In this document: positions 11,101-18,969 of the stretch, in pieces
Layout: each line of letters opens with the position of its first letter
How positions within the stretch are numbered: position 1 is the stretch's first letter
NCBI GenBank assembly: GCA_003116975.1
Contig: BGKB01000049.1
Span: 358,182-422,181 of the forward strand
DNA from: Aurantiochytrium sp. KH105
Taxonomy: Eukaryota > Sar > Bigyra > Thraustochytrida > Thraustochytriidae
Direction of reading: 5' to 3'
Length of the DNA: 64,000 nt
The notes under the pieces: generated by a model
Databases searched by the model: none
What the model was told of the DNA's origin: nothing
Seen by the model: the letters and a program-made list of their open reading frames with translations, nothing else
Position numbers and translations under genes: made by a program

Positions 11101-11211
11101 CACGAGATGCTCCCATCTCCCCAACCACAGAATGCCCACGACAATAGAAACGTGTATTATCCCCCGCACCAGCAACACCAAGAGTTTGCTAGTTTCCAAA
11201 CCTTTTTCTAG
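8176..11211 (+). CDS. Two-RRM RNA-binding protein (Musashi/hnRNP-A-like) with long disordered tails
   Basis: A single open frame of 1011 residues from an ATG in good context (caccaccATG). RRM1 spans about residues 38-115, with RNP2 LFIGGL and RNP1 RGFGFVTF. RRM2 spans about 371-452, with RNP2 IFVGGL and RNP1 RGFGFVVF. The paired RRMs resemble the Musashi/DAZAP1/hnRNP-A group, whose members bind single-stranded mRNA and control translation, localisation or splicing. The linker (116-370) and the C-terminal 560 residues are Ser/Asn/Gln/Ala/His-rich with poly-Gln, poly-Ala, poly-Ser and His-Gln runs, typical of prion-like domains that drive RNA granule assembly. The RRM linker of about 250 residues is far longer than in animal Musashi. 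Repeated RRSAS/RRSYS-type serine motifs suggest kinase sites. No introns are needed. Confidence 0.9.
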   Translation: MSVSVSGSKKAHARSKSRGESTDSSPSSTSPSAGQPNKLFIGGLSYDTTDESLERYFQNYGNVEAAVVLRDPNTLRSRGFGFVTFSSLKAASEVVSYTHHMIDGRKVEAKFAVPRSASNATNNSTSNSNTNTTTTNNNNNNNENNNATSPTATSQQTRKASFSSTTSSNGPADRASSSPGTKAPTRATPRSSPQFGPSSIPAPYSAALTGANKRTQQHQQQKAKTTCASPATSEAHLEGEPRDEDCDAVPDLSQLSLSPREAHNPKPRKSSIGSMASLDSIGAPTTAGSRKSRSTSINSAKGNASSSRVESKEAGRALASPRTSSKTSKAKNANASSSSPHATTAAAAAAAANAAASGNTAASGGSIISNKIFVGGLLYATGHESLRDFFESYGSVESAEVIYNRDTKKSRGFGFVVFRDHESVDKVLNEQDTVGMHVIDGKQVEVKRCVARQESTTTSSSSAHPQQSQQQQQQQQSRRSSAANLGHEIEEKDGTTTHSRTTRAASSPSSPSLSSAAAAVTSSTSSPSPSSSSKPGAPSNNPWDRNNKASPRHLAHQRQRQLKQASSQGGASALDSDEDDRPRHTLTHQLSSPLAALNAESVARIPEVETRIRSASAVFPPGPRDQQVQQQQQQQMENLLQHQRAARAASMQLHHRHGFELNHSNSIDSVHSLASFNLDGDDAFFGTDRAFSTLSSTSLADSSAGSTRSLNGPSSPRSFQGSSAQSPFQHSFTPTGHDAHAHSRRSYSVGGPSHHQQQDSQLPHISLDTLHLSASSSSPSFRASSPGPVPDSSGIWSNTAVPVLASPAQHQEGVPRPEHNFRRSASLEVSVPSSPYACHPSPALARHTSTGGLSTASSSRSFMPELEPLSTSFSASGDAFMGLDIDVSAGNSNNASLASTPHQHMGGQGSSTSPLLSPGASAHLDMGPLVSPPSTSRGDAHSSRMFSPHQPHHQQQQQQHQHQHQHHQQYYSQHQHEMLPSPQPQNAHDNRNVYYPPHQQHQEFASFQTFF

Positions 11212-11707
11212 CTTAGAGCTAGCTAGCTAGCGCCTCACGCGCCACGCAGCCAGCGAAACCTTTTCCTAAATATCATTTCACGATGCCCCAAGATACAAAA
11301 GAAAGATTTTTATCATCGTCCTAGTTCTGAACTGTCTTTTCAAAAGTTGCCATCGATTTCACGTGTCATGGAAATTTTTGCTCGCTCGATACGAGCCACG
11401 TTATATTTTACAACAACAACAACAACAACAACAACAACACACGGACATCCGGATCTTTCCAAAATCAAGTTCCGCTCGCTCTCAACAGTTAGGTTTCCTT
11501 CGTTTTTCTTAGATCTCGATAACAAAACGTCAGGTGCAGCATTGGCCAGAGAGCGGAATTTCATGGTCAGGAGGGGGGCGCGCTCGCGGCCGTTTACTAC
11601 TTGCTGCACATCAGAGAACAAAAAGAAAAGAAGCAGGCAAATAAGACAAGCTTTCCACGAACTCAGCGTGGTCACGTGCTTGCATTTTCTACTTGCTCGC
11701 TCTCTCT
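11212..11707. other. Intergenic between convergent genes
   Basis: This is the 3' flank of the RRM gene and of the minus-strand PP2C gene. It contains an (ACA)n tract at 11411-11440 and is AT-richer than the coding flanks. A gctagctagctag run follows the RRM stop. No gene seen. Confidence 0.5.
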
Positions 11708-13141
11708 TCAAAGAGGTTCGCTAGTGCTTTCGCCAGCGGGATAATTTGCGACTGGAGCGACCTCGCTCTCGTTGTCGTCGTGGAGGGCGATAATAACACA
11801 AGTCGAATCGTCGACAACGTCCTCCACAGCGTTCCACTTGGCGACCGACATCTTGATGACCTCGACGCAGGCATCGCGCGCCGCCTGGCCCGCAGGTTTG
11901 TTTTCCACGTGCTTGCCAATGATCTTGACCACGTCCGAGCTCGAGAGAAACTCCCACACCCCGTCGGTGGCAAAGATGAGGAACTTGTCGTCCTTGGTCA
12001 GCTCGGTCACGGTCACCTCTGGCTCGGCATAAACGCCAACGGCCTCGGCCGCAAGATCACCAAAGGACCGGGCCATTGCTAGACCGGGCATGTCGACGTC
12101 ACGCTGCCACACGCGGGGCACGCCCCACTCAAAAACGCGTCCACCGTAGCGGATAATGCGCGCGTGTTCGTCGGGACGGTCTGGCTTTTGGTCTTCAGAC
12201 AGGTCGACGGCCTCGAGCTGGCCGGTGGGGCCCACGCGACCCAGCACGGCCCGACTGTCGCCCACATTGGCCACGTAAAGTTTGTTCTTTTTCATGACGC
12301 CCATGATACCTGTACTCCCGCTCACGTAGACGTCAATGTGACTGGTCGCCAAGCGATGATTCATTTCAACGCAGCCGTTGTGCAAGATACGGCGAATCTC
12401 CTCCTCGCTCCTGCACATGGGCGTGCCTAAGCCAAGGTCGAGCCACACGCGAAGCAGATGCTCGCGCATATATTTGGACGCCTGCGCTCCGTTAGGCCCA
12501 TGGCCATCGAAGACCATCACACTAAAGGACTCCTTGTCGCGGTCCAGACAGCTCTGCACGCAGTACGTGTCCTGGTTTTCTTTTTGCCGCTTGGCAGGGT
12601 CGTTGCCCGGACGCGTCACGCACGAATACGCGAGCTTGAGGGTCTCACACACGCCGTTCTCGCCAAAGGCGCCGTTGCCAATGTCCTCGCCCGGGTCTTT
12701 GAGGTCTACCTCGCCGCTTCCGTTGGCGCTCGAGCTCGGCCTGTGCATCCGCAGGCCCGGCCGCAGTTTGCGCGGGTCCTGGTGGTTCGACTTCATGATG
12801 CTCAGCCGTTTCCGGTCCGTGTTGACCTCGGCCACGAGGCCCTCGAGGTCGATCTCGGGCACGTCGACGCCCTTGGTCAGGTCGCTGCTCCCGGCGCCGC
12901 CCGGCACGCCGCCGCCGCTGTCTCCGTCCTCGCCTGCGCCGCCTCTTCCGGCGCGCACCTCCTCGGCGTCGCTGGTGTTCCCGCTGTCCTGGTCGCTGTC
13001 CTCGTCCTCGTGCGCCTTGCCGAGGCCTTGCGCGTCATGCCGCGCCTTGCTCTCGGCGCCCTTGGGGGCCCCCGGGATCTCTTTGGTCCTCGACGAGGCC
13101 ACCGCGCGCGGGCCCGGCGCCGCCGACTGCGTGCAGCCCAT
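11708..13141 (-). CDS. PP2C-family protein phosphatase, probably myristoylated
   Basis: A 477-residue protein with a metal-dependent Ser/Thr phosphatase (PPM/PP2C) domain over about residues 165-460. Signature motifs are visible in order: VFDGHGPNGAQ near 210 (metal-binding Asp and the DGHG box), NVGDSRAVLGR near 290, and FATDGVWEFLSS near 390 (metal-binding Asp). These imply Mn/Mg-dependent dephosphorylation of phosphoserine/threonine. The N-terminus MGCTQSAA has Gly2 and Cys3, a classic N-myristoylation plus palmitoylation signal, so membrane attachment is likely. This also supports the chosen start. Residues 15-150 are acidic and glycine-rich and look disordered. It is related to the plant/protist PP2C group whose domain carries a long N-terminal extension. 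The exact substrate cannot be inferred. Confidence 0.92.
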   Translation of the reverse strand: MGCTQSAAPGPRAVASSRTKEIPGAPKGAESKARHDAQGLGKAHEDEDSDQDSGNTSDAEEVRAGRGGAGEDGDSGGGVPGGAGSSDLTKGVDVPEIDLEGLVAEVNTDRKRLSIMKSNHQDPRKLRPGLRMHRPSSSANGSGEVDLKDPGEDIGNGAFGENGVCETLKLAYSCVTRPGNDPAKRQKENQDTYCVQSCLDRDKESFSVMVFDGHGPNGAQASKYMREHLLRVWLDLGLGTPMCRSEEEIRRILHNGCVEMNHRLATSHIDVYVSGSTGIMGVMKKNKLYVANVGDSRAVLGRVGPTGQLEAVDLSEDQKPDRPDEHARIIRYGGRVFEWGVPRVWQRDVDMPGLAMARSFGDLAAEAVGVYAEPEVTVTELTKDDKFLIFATDGVWEFLSSSDVVKIIGKHVENKPAGQAARDACVEVIKMSVAKWNAVEDVVDDSTCVIIALHDDNESEVAPVANYPAGESTSEPL

Positions 13142-13316
13142 CCTCGCGGGCGCGCGCGGGAGCCGCGAGCGGGTCTGCGGCCGCGGCCGCCTGGCCTGGC
13201 CTGGCCTCGCCCCGCCTCCTCGCCGGGTCCTCGAGCCGCCGCGCCTCCTCGCCGCACAGCCTCGAGGGGACTCGAGACCCGGCGAGCTGCCGCGGCGTGC
13301 GGTCCCGGCCGGCCGG

Positions 13317-13351
<35 letters not shown>
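13317..13351. repeat. (CTGC)n tetranucleotide repeat
   Basis: Eight to nine CTGC units about 175 bp upstream of the PP2C start codon. A (GCGA)n run follows at 13565-13592 and a (CTGGT)n run at 13617-13645. Confidence 0.9.
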
Positions 13352-14881
13352 CGCCTGCCCGCCTGCCTGCGCTGCGTCGCGCGAGGGGCGAGAAGGGCTG
13401 CGCGAGCGGGCGAGGCTCGCAAAGCAACGCAGAGCAACGCAGAGCGGAGCGGAGCGACGATGCAGAGCGGGGATGATGCAAAAGCGCGGCGAAGATGCAA
13501 AAGCGCGGGGATGATTGATGCAGAGCGATGAAGGGCGAATGGACCACGCCGGGCGGCGGGCGACGGGCGAGCGAGCGAGCGAGCGAGCGAGCGGCGGAGG
13601 CGAGGTCGCGCTCTAGGCTGGTCTGGTCTGGTCTGGTCTGGTCGGGTCGGGTCTGGGCAGCTGCTTTGCCCGCCGGGACCTCGAGAGCCCGGCTGCCGCA
13701 AGCGAGCTGTGCAGGCAAGGGAAGTGGCCAAAAAGGCACGGCTCGAGCGATTGCAGGAATGGACGAGCGCGATGCGCGAAGGAATGCGCCAAAGAGCGCC
13801 GGGGCGAATGACGCAATGAATGAAGGATTGATCGAGGGAAAGGAAGGGGAAGGAAGAATGAAAGAAGGAAAGAAAGAAGGGGGAAGAACCAAGGAGCGAA
13901 AAAGAGCGACCGATCGAACGAGTCTCGCGAACTGACTGACCTGCCAGACCGACCGACTGTCCGGCTGCCTGCCTCCAGGCCGCCTGCCGCCGCCGCTCCT
14001 GCCTGCCTCCTGTCTCCTGCCTCCTGCCGCCGCGCCGGTCGGGCGCCACGGAGCGGCGTCGCGAGCGCGGCGCGAGGAGGAGGAGGAGGCGGAGGCGGAG
14101 ACGGAGGCCGAGGTGGAGCGCGGCGCCGCGGCGGAGAGGAAGGAAGGCGAGAAGGAAGGAAGGCGAAGAGAAAAAGAGAGAGAACGCCTCGTCCGTCGTC
14201 GTCAGGGGAAAAAAAGCGCGAGAGAACGCGGCGGCTGCGGAAGGGCGGTTCTGCGCCGTCGAGAGCGCAGCTGCACGCGAGCGCCACCTCGGCGCGGCCT
14301 CCTGGCGTGCGAGCGAGCGCGCCTCGCCGCCTAGCTGCCTGCCTCGACGGATGGAAGGATGCAAGGATGGAAGGATCGATGGATGGTGGATGGGTGGAGC
14401 GCCTGCCTCGCGGACTGGGACTCCGCGGCGGAGGCGCCTCCTGAAGCTCGCAGGTCCCGAATCCAGGGCTAGCGTTTCCGGTAAGGGGCGGCTAGCTCAA
14501 CGGATCGTTGGCGGACGAGCTTGGCGCGGGCAGGGTGCGGGCTGTCCCAGTCCAGGCGGACAGCGGCCGCGGTCGACACGGGCCAGGCCGCGGCAAGTCG
14601 GCGGCCGCGGCAAGGCGACCTCGCCGCGGTATCTAGGGCTTGCAAATGGAGGAAGATGATAGACAAACGAGTCCGGCACCCGCCCGTGCGACGAGCGGGT
14701 GAACTGCCCGCCTGCGTGGGCGCAGTGTTAGCCGTCTGCTGCGCGCGTGCGAGATTGATCGCCACGTTGGTAAAAGATTGGGCCTGGGGTGAGATACCGA
14801 TGAGAAGAGAATGAGCGAGCTGTATCGACACCGCGAGCTCGCTCGTTGATCTGGCGCCGACGTCATCGAAAGAATAAGATC

Positions 14882-14949
14882 TTGCGACCATATGATAAAC
14901 TTGCGACCATACGATAACAAGGATCCAAGCGTTTGCAACCATACGATAA
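14882..14949. repeat. Three short direct repeats of 17 bp
   Basis: Copies at 14882-14898, 14901-14917 and 14933-14949 of ttgcgaccatacgataa, each differing by one base at most from this consensus. Function unknown; could be a protein-binding site array. Confidence 0.7.
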
Positions 14950-15194
14950 CAGGAACTCAAGCGCTGGACGCAAAAGGGGCCAGATCTTTCCATCGACAAG
15001 TTGCATCTTAAGAATGGAAACGAATTAAATCAGATCAAATCAAATCGAATGGAAATGATATGAAACGAATTAGCTGTGAACTGACTGCAGATGATCGAAT
15101 CAAATTGAATCAAATCATATCTCTTTAGGATTTCCTTTTTTCTTCTTCTGTCTACATGTCGAGCAAGGAAGCGAGCGGGCGCGGACCGCAAAAG

Positions 15195-18194
15195 TTAACT
15201 CTGCGTGCCTGTAGCGACCTTTGCCGGCCCAAAGTTCAAATTCGTGTCCACACTCTGGATCTTGCCTCGGTAGGCGTCAATGTTGTCGGCGTTGAGCTTG
15301 ATCAGCATACGCCGAGTAAGCTTCTGTTTTGTAAAAGGGCACGTGTTTCGCGGCTCGCGCCCGAGCACGCGGAGCCATGTGTCATATCCCATGACGTGTC
15401 CGTACGGCGAAAGAGCGGGATCATAGACGGGCTCGTACGTCATGGGACACTTGAGACCTGGAATGAGCTGCGGCTTGTCCACCGTTACGCGTTTGCTTGG
15501 CCCGGCGGCCGTCGCCGCAGTTTTACGTCGCTTGTGGGCAGCGCCGCCATACCCATAGGTTCCTGTATCGGCCTCTCCATCAGATGAGTCCACCTCATCG
15601 GCAAAAATCTCGTCCGTATTCTTGCCCTTGCGCTTCGCCCGAGCACGTGCAGCGCGTTTGCGCGACCGCGAGTTCCGGTCGCGCTGAGCCTCGGCGGCCA
15701 AGCGCGTTTCCTTGGCAACCTTTTCTGCGAGGGCCTCCTTGGCCTTTTTCACACTCAGACGCGCGGCGCGGGACGTCAGCGTTGACGCCTTGCCGGTAGC
15801 ACTGGAAGCAGACTTTGTCGTTGCTACTGCTGTCGCCTTTGCCGCCGACTTTGCCGCCGCCACATCTTCCCCCCCTTTCTTTGCTGCACCTGTACCCGCA
15901 GATGCAGTCGTCTGGCCTTGGGTCGCTTGGGTCTTGTGCTCCGACATTGCAGACTTGTCTGCTGCAAGACTTGCTGTAGCGGTGCCCGCATCGCCATCTA
16001 CTGCTGCTCCAACTTTTGCTGCCACCAATGCTGCCATAGGTTCTGAACTAGATCCAGATGCTGAAGGGCTCATGCCTGCTGCAATTTGCGCGGCATCTGA
16101 GCCAGATGTGCTTTGCGCTGCTTTCGCGTCGGCAGCAGGCTCTTCGGAGGTTGCTGCGGGAGTTGAGGTGGCCTTAGGCTTGGCGGCTTGCTTCGTGTTG
16201 GCAGCAGTGCCGCGCTTGAGGCCTTTTGGTCGCACAAACTTGAGCTTGCCCGAGGGGTCAATCTGGTAATTGGGATCAACGACCTTGCCCTGCGCGACGA
16301 GCTTGCGGTAGAAGTTTGAGCATTGGTAGCCCACTCGGCCCGGGATCTTCATGCTGAGAATGCCCCAGCGATAGTCGACGCCGTCCTTGATAAGTTCCAT
16401 GAACAGCTTTTGATTCTTTTGAGACCATTCGCCGGTGGCTTGTTTCTCGCCAAGTCGGTTGAAACGGTAGTAATACGCGTTCGGATTTGACTTGCGGTTA
16501 ACAAAAGCCTTGATGCGCGCCTCGGACCACTTGAGAGCTCGCAAATCTTCTTCCGTGTACTCAATCTCGGTATCATCGTCACCCTCGTTACTTGGGCCCT
16601 CGCCAACGGCATCAGCAGGCTGTTGCTGTTGCTGTTTTTGTGGCTGCTGCGCTTGCGATGCTTGGTCGTGCGGCTCAACAGGCATCTGCGCTGCACTTCT
16701 AGGTACCGATGACGACGACGATGACGACGATGATGATGATGATGGCCCTTGGACCTCGTCTGAAGTCTGCATTGCCTCTGCGCTTGGAGAAAATGTCGTT
16801 GCTGACCCCGTTGTCGTCGTCGTCGTCGTCGTCGTCGTCGTAGCTGTTGCCGTCATCGGCACTGTCGTCGTTTTTTCTGTTGTCGACGCCGTTGCTGCTG
16901 AAGTGGGGATGCTCGTCAGGGATGAGTCTGACGTGGCAGTCGCTGTCTTTGGAGCTGGCATGACTTCGGCTGGCTCTGGGGTACCCGCGGCCGTTGCAGA
17001 TCCTGTGCCAGCGTCGTCTTCGTCACTCATCGTGGAAGAAGACGTCGATACCTGCTGCTGCTGCTGCTGCTGAGACTGGAACTGGTCCGCCTTGCTGGCC
17101 AGAACGGCAGCTTGGAGCTGGCTTTGCTCCTCGAGCTTGCGTTTCTTGATCATTTCAAGTTTCTTGAGCGCGTCGCCGAGACGGAGACTCGTGGCACGTT
17201 TCTCGCCATCCAAACGATAGCCCTTGCGATATTCGCTTTTGCGGCTTGATTTGTGAAGCGTAGATTGCGTAAAGACGCGCTTTGTGGGTCGCTCGCCGGC
17301 GACAAAGCACGAGTCATCGAGGATCTCAATCTTGACCTTTTCGCGCGGCACGGGCGTGCCACTTGCGCGGGCCAGAGCATGCTGCGCGCGTTTCGCCTTG
17401 CGCTCAGCCTTGCGCTCGGCCTTGAGTCTCTCACGGTTCTCTTTCTTTTCCAGACGGAGCTGCTTTTTGCGCTCGCGCTCGGACACCTTGCGCTCGCGCT
17501 CCTGCATCTTGTCCTCGCGCTCCCGCTGCCTGCGCTCGCGGTCAAGCTGGGCTTGACGACGTTCCTCTGCGCGCTGCTGCGCAACCCATTCTGCCTGAGC
17601 AATCTCCTGCACCGTGTCCAAGAACTCGGTCTCGGTCGAGATGCGAGCGCACGCCTCGACTTCGTCGCCGTTGCAGCATTCGATGGCGATGCGCGCTTCG
17701 AGCGGAGTCAGACCCGTCGCCTCGACGACATCTGCGACGCGATCATTGGCCTGCTTTGTGATAAAGTCGTCGTACTCCTTTTTCAGCGTCTTGTGCCGCG
17801 CGCGGACAAGGTCGCGTTGCGCGTCGTCGAGGCCTTGGAGCAAGGTCTCGTAAAAGATCTCAACGTCGGAATCGTCGGAATCGTCCAGGTCTTCCGAGTC
17901 GTCTTCCGAGGAATCCTCGTCTTCATCGTCGTCGTCGTTGTCGGCATCATTGACCTCGTCCTCTTCTCCTTGATCACTTGTCTTGGTCTGGCCTTTGGCC
18001 TCCGCGCCAAGGGAGGCCTCCGTTTGTGCGACAGCGACGCCTGTGTCCAGGGCTGCGTCTCCGCTCATTGGCGCTTCAACCGCGCCTACTACTGCCGCTG
18101 CTGCTGCTGCGGCCACCCCCTCCTCCGTCGCCGTTGCCGTTACTGGTGCCGCTGCGGTCGTTGGCTCTGTCGCCGTCGACGTGCGTCCTGCCAT
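15195..18194 (-). CDS. Large nuclear protein with UBA-like, SANT/Myb-like and U-box-like regions
   Basis: A 999-residue open frame. After a Thr/Ala-rich start and an acidic block (about residues 75-110) there is a UBA/CUE-like helix (TGLTPLEARIAIECCNGDEV, around 155-180), then a highly charged Arg/Glu coiled coil (200-290). Poly-Gln, poly-Thr and poly-Ser runs follow. Residues about 555-640 form a SANT/Myb-like segment (ALKWSEARIKAF, then EWSQKNQKLFMELIKDGVDY and GRVGYQCSNFYRKL), where spaced Trp/Phe/Tyr residues are typical of the fold. Residues about 910-970 (KCPMTYEPVYDPALSPYGHV, then CPFTKQKLTRRMLI) resemble a U-box: CP...P..SP.GH...YD.W and CPFTKQ. Together these suggest a nuclear ubiquitin or chromatin-associated factor. 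I do not recognise a named orthologue. Confidence 0.8.
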   Translation of the reverse strand: MAGRTSTATEPTTAAAPVTATATEEGVAAAAAAAVVGAVEAPMSGDAALDTGVAVAQTEASLGAEAKGQTKTSDQGEEDEVNDADNDDDDEDEDSSEDDSEDLDDSDDSDVEIFYETLLQGLDDAQRDLVRARHKTLKKEYDDFITKQANDRVADVVEATGLTPLEARIAIECCNGDEVEACARISTETEFLDTVQEIAQAEWVAQQRAEERRQAQLDRERRQREREDKMQERERKVSERERKKQLRLEKKENRERLKAERKAERKAKRAQHALARASGTPVPREKVKIEILDDSCFVAGERPTKRVFTQSTLHKSSRKSEYRKGYRLDGEKRATSLRLGDALKKLEMIKKRKLEEQSQLQAAVLASKADQFQSQQQQQQQVSTSSSTMSDEDDAGTGSATAAGTPEPAEVMPAPKTATATSDSSLTSIPTSAATASTTEKTTTVPMTATATTTTTTTTTTTGSATTFSPSAEAMQTSDEVQGPSSSSSSSSSSSSVPRSAAQMPVEPHDQASQAQQPQKQQQQQPADAVGEGPSNEGDDDTEIEYTEEDLRALKWSEARIKAFVNRKSNPNAYYYRFNRLGEKQATGEWSQKNQKLFMELIKDGVDYRWGILSMKIPGRVGYQCSNFYRKLVAQGKVVDPNYQIDPSGKLKFVRPKGLKRGTAANTKQAAKPKATSTPAATSEEPAADAKAAQSTSGSDAAQIAAGMSPSASGSSSEPMAALVAAKVGAAVDGDAGTATASLAADKSAMSEHKTQATQGQTTASAGTGAAKKGGEDVAAAKSAAKATAVATTKSASSATGKASTLTSRAARLSVKKAKEALAEKVAKETRLAAEAQRDRNSRSRKRAARARAKRKGKNTDEIFADEVDSSDGEADTGTYGYGGAAHKRRKTAATAAGPSKRVTVDKPQLIPGLKCPMTYEPVYDPALSPYGHVMGYDTWLRVLGREPRNTCPFTKQKLTRRMLIKLNADNIDAYRGKIQSVDTNLNFGPAKVATGTQS

Positions 18195-18969
18195 GACCTC
18201 CGTCTCGCCTGAGCGTATCGTGCGCGAGCAAGGATGATGATCGGATCACAATCCCAACTGCCGCTTGCGCCGTTGCGATTGCGCGCGATCTCTTGCCGCC
18301 GCTCGCGCTCGTCCCGCGCGTGCCGCCGTCTCCACCGGCCGCCCTCGGCCGAGCCGCCTCGATCTGGTCGATTGATGGATTGATTGATTGATTGATTGCC
18401 TGCTGCGCGCTCGGTCTCATCATCATTCATTGCTTGCAGCAGCAGCAGGCAGACCAACCTAACCGTCAGTTGGCGAATTACTGACGAATTCACGACAAGG
18501 TGAAGGAGGTGAGGAAGCTCCGGCTTGAGCACGGCAAGCGAGACCGCGACGCGCGCGACGCGCGCAGTACGCTGGAGCGTCGATCAAGCGGCCGACCGAC
18601 GAATGAACAGAACATTGGTGGCACGCGAGCATACCAAAGTCGATCATCTGATGTTGATGAGGAAAAATGCCAATGTTCACAGTTTTGCACCACCGACCCC
18701 GCGCTCACACTCACATGTTCTTGATGAATTTTCTCTAAAACATAAAGAAGAGCACAGGCAAGAGCAGAAATATGTTAAAATGATTAAGCACAAAGGAGAG
18801 GCAATGAACCTAGGCTTGGTAATAGCTGAGACTGAAGAGAAGATGAAGCGCACGCACGAGGTGACGTAGAATAGAGATTGTGAGTGACGAGAACTAGAAC
18901 ATGATGCAGCCAGTCAGCCACAGCCAACCACAACCAGCCAGGCAGCCAGGAAGCAACACTCGCTCGCCT
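18195..18969. other. Intergenic, no supported gene
   Basis: The first half is the 5' flank of the SANT/U-box-like gene, with an (ATTG)n tract around 18375-18400. The second half is the 3' flank of ATG7. Small plus-strand ORFs (for example 18525-18869) have no recognisable features. Confidence 0.45.

Larger units (their letters stand above)
13142..15194. other. Intergenic, repeat-rich
   Basis: The first 1.2 kb upstream of the PP2C gene is very GC-rich with (CTGC)n, (GCGA)n and (CTGGT)n tracts. 13800-13900 is purine-rich and 14330-14400 contains GGAT repeats. Bases 14990-15140 are AT-rich with ATCAA-type pentamers and probably form the 3' flank of the gene ending at 15195. No supported gene. 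Confidence 0.5.

Noticed and set aside
12877-14364. 495-codon minus-strand ORF upstream of and overlapping the PP2C gene
   Set aside because: It overlaps the PP2C N-terminus in another frame and is built from tetranucleotide-repeat translations.
14460-14520. tRNA-like sequence (ggctagctcaacgg and cccgaatcc)
   Set aside because: No complete acceptor stem, anticodon arm or proper T-arm could be laid out around it.
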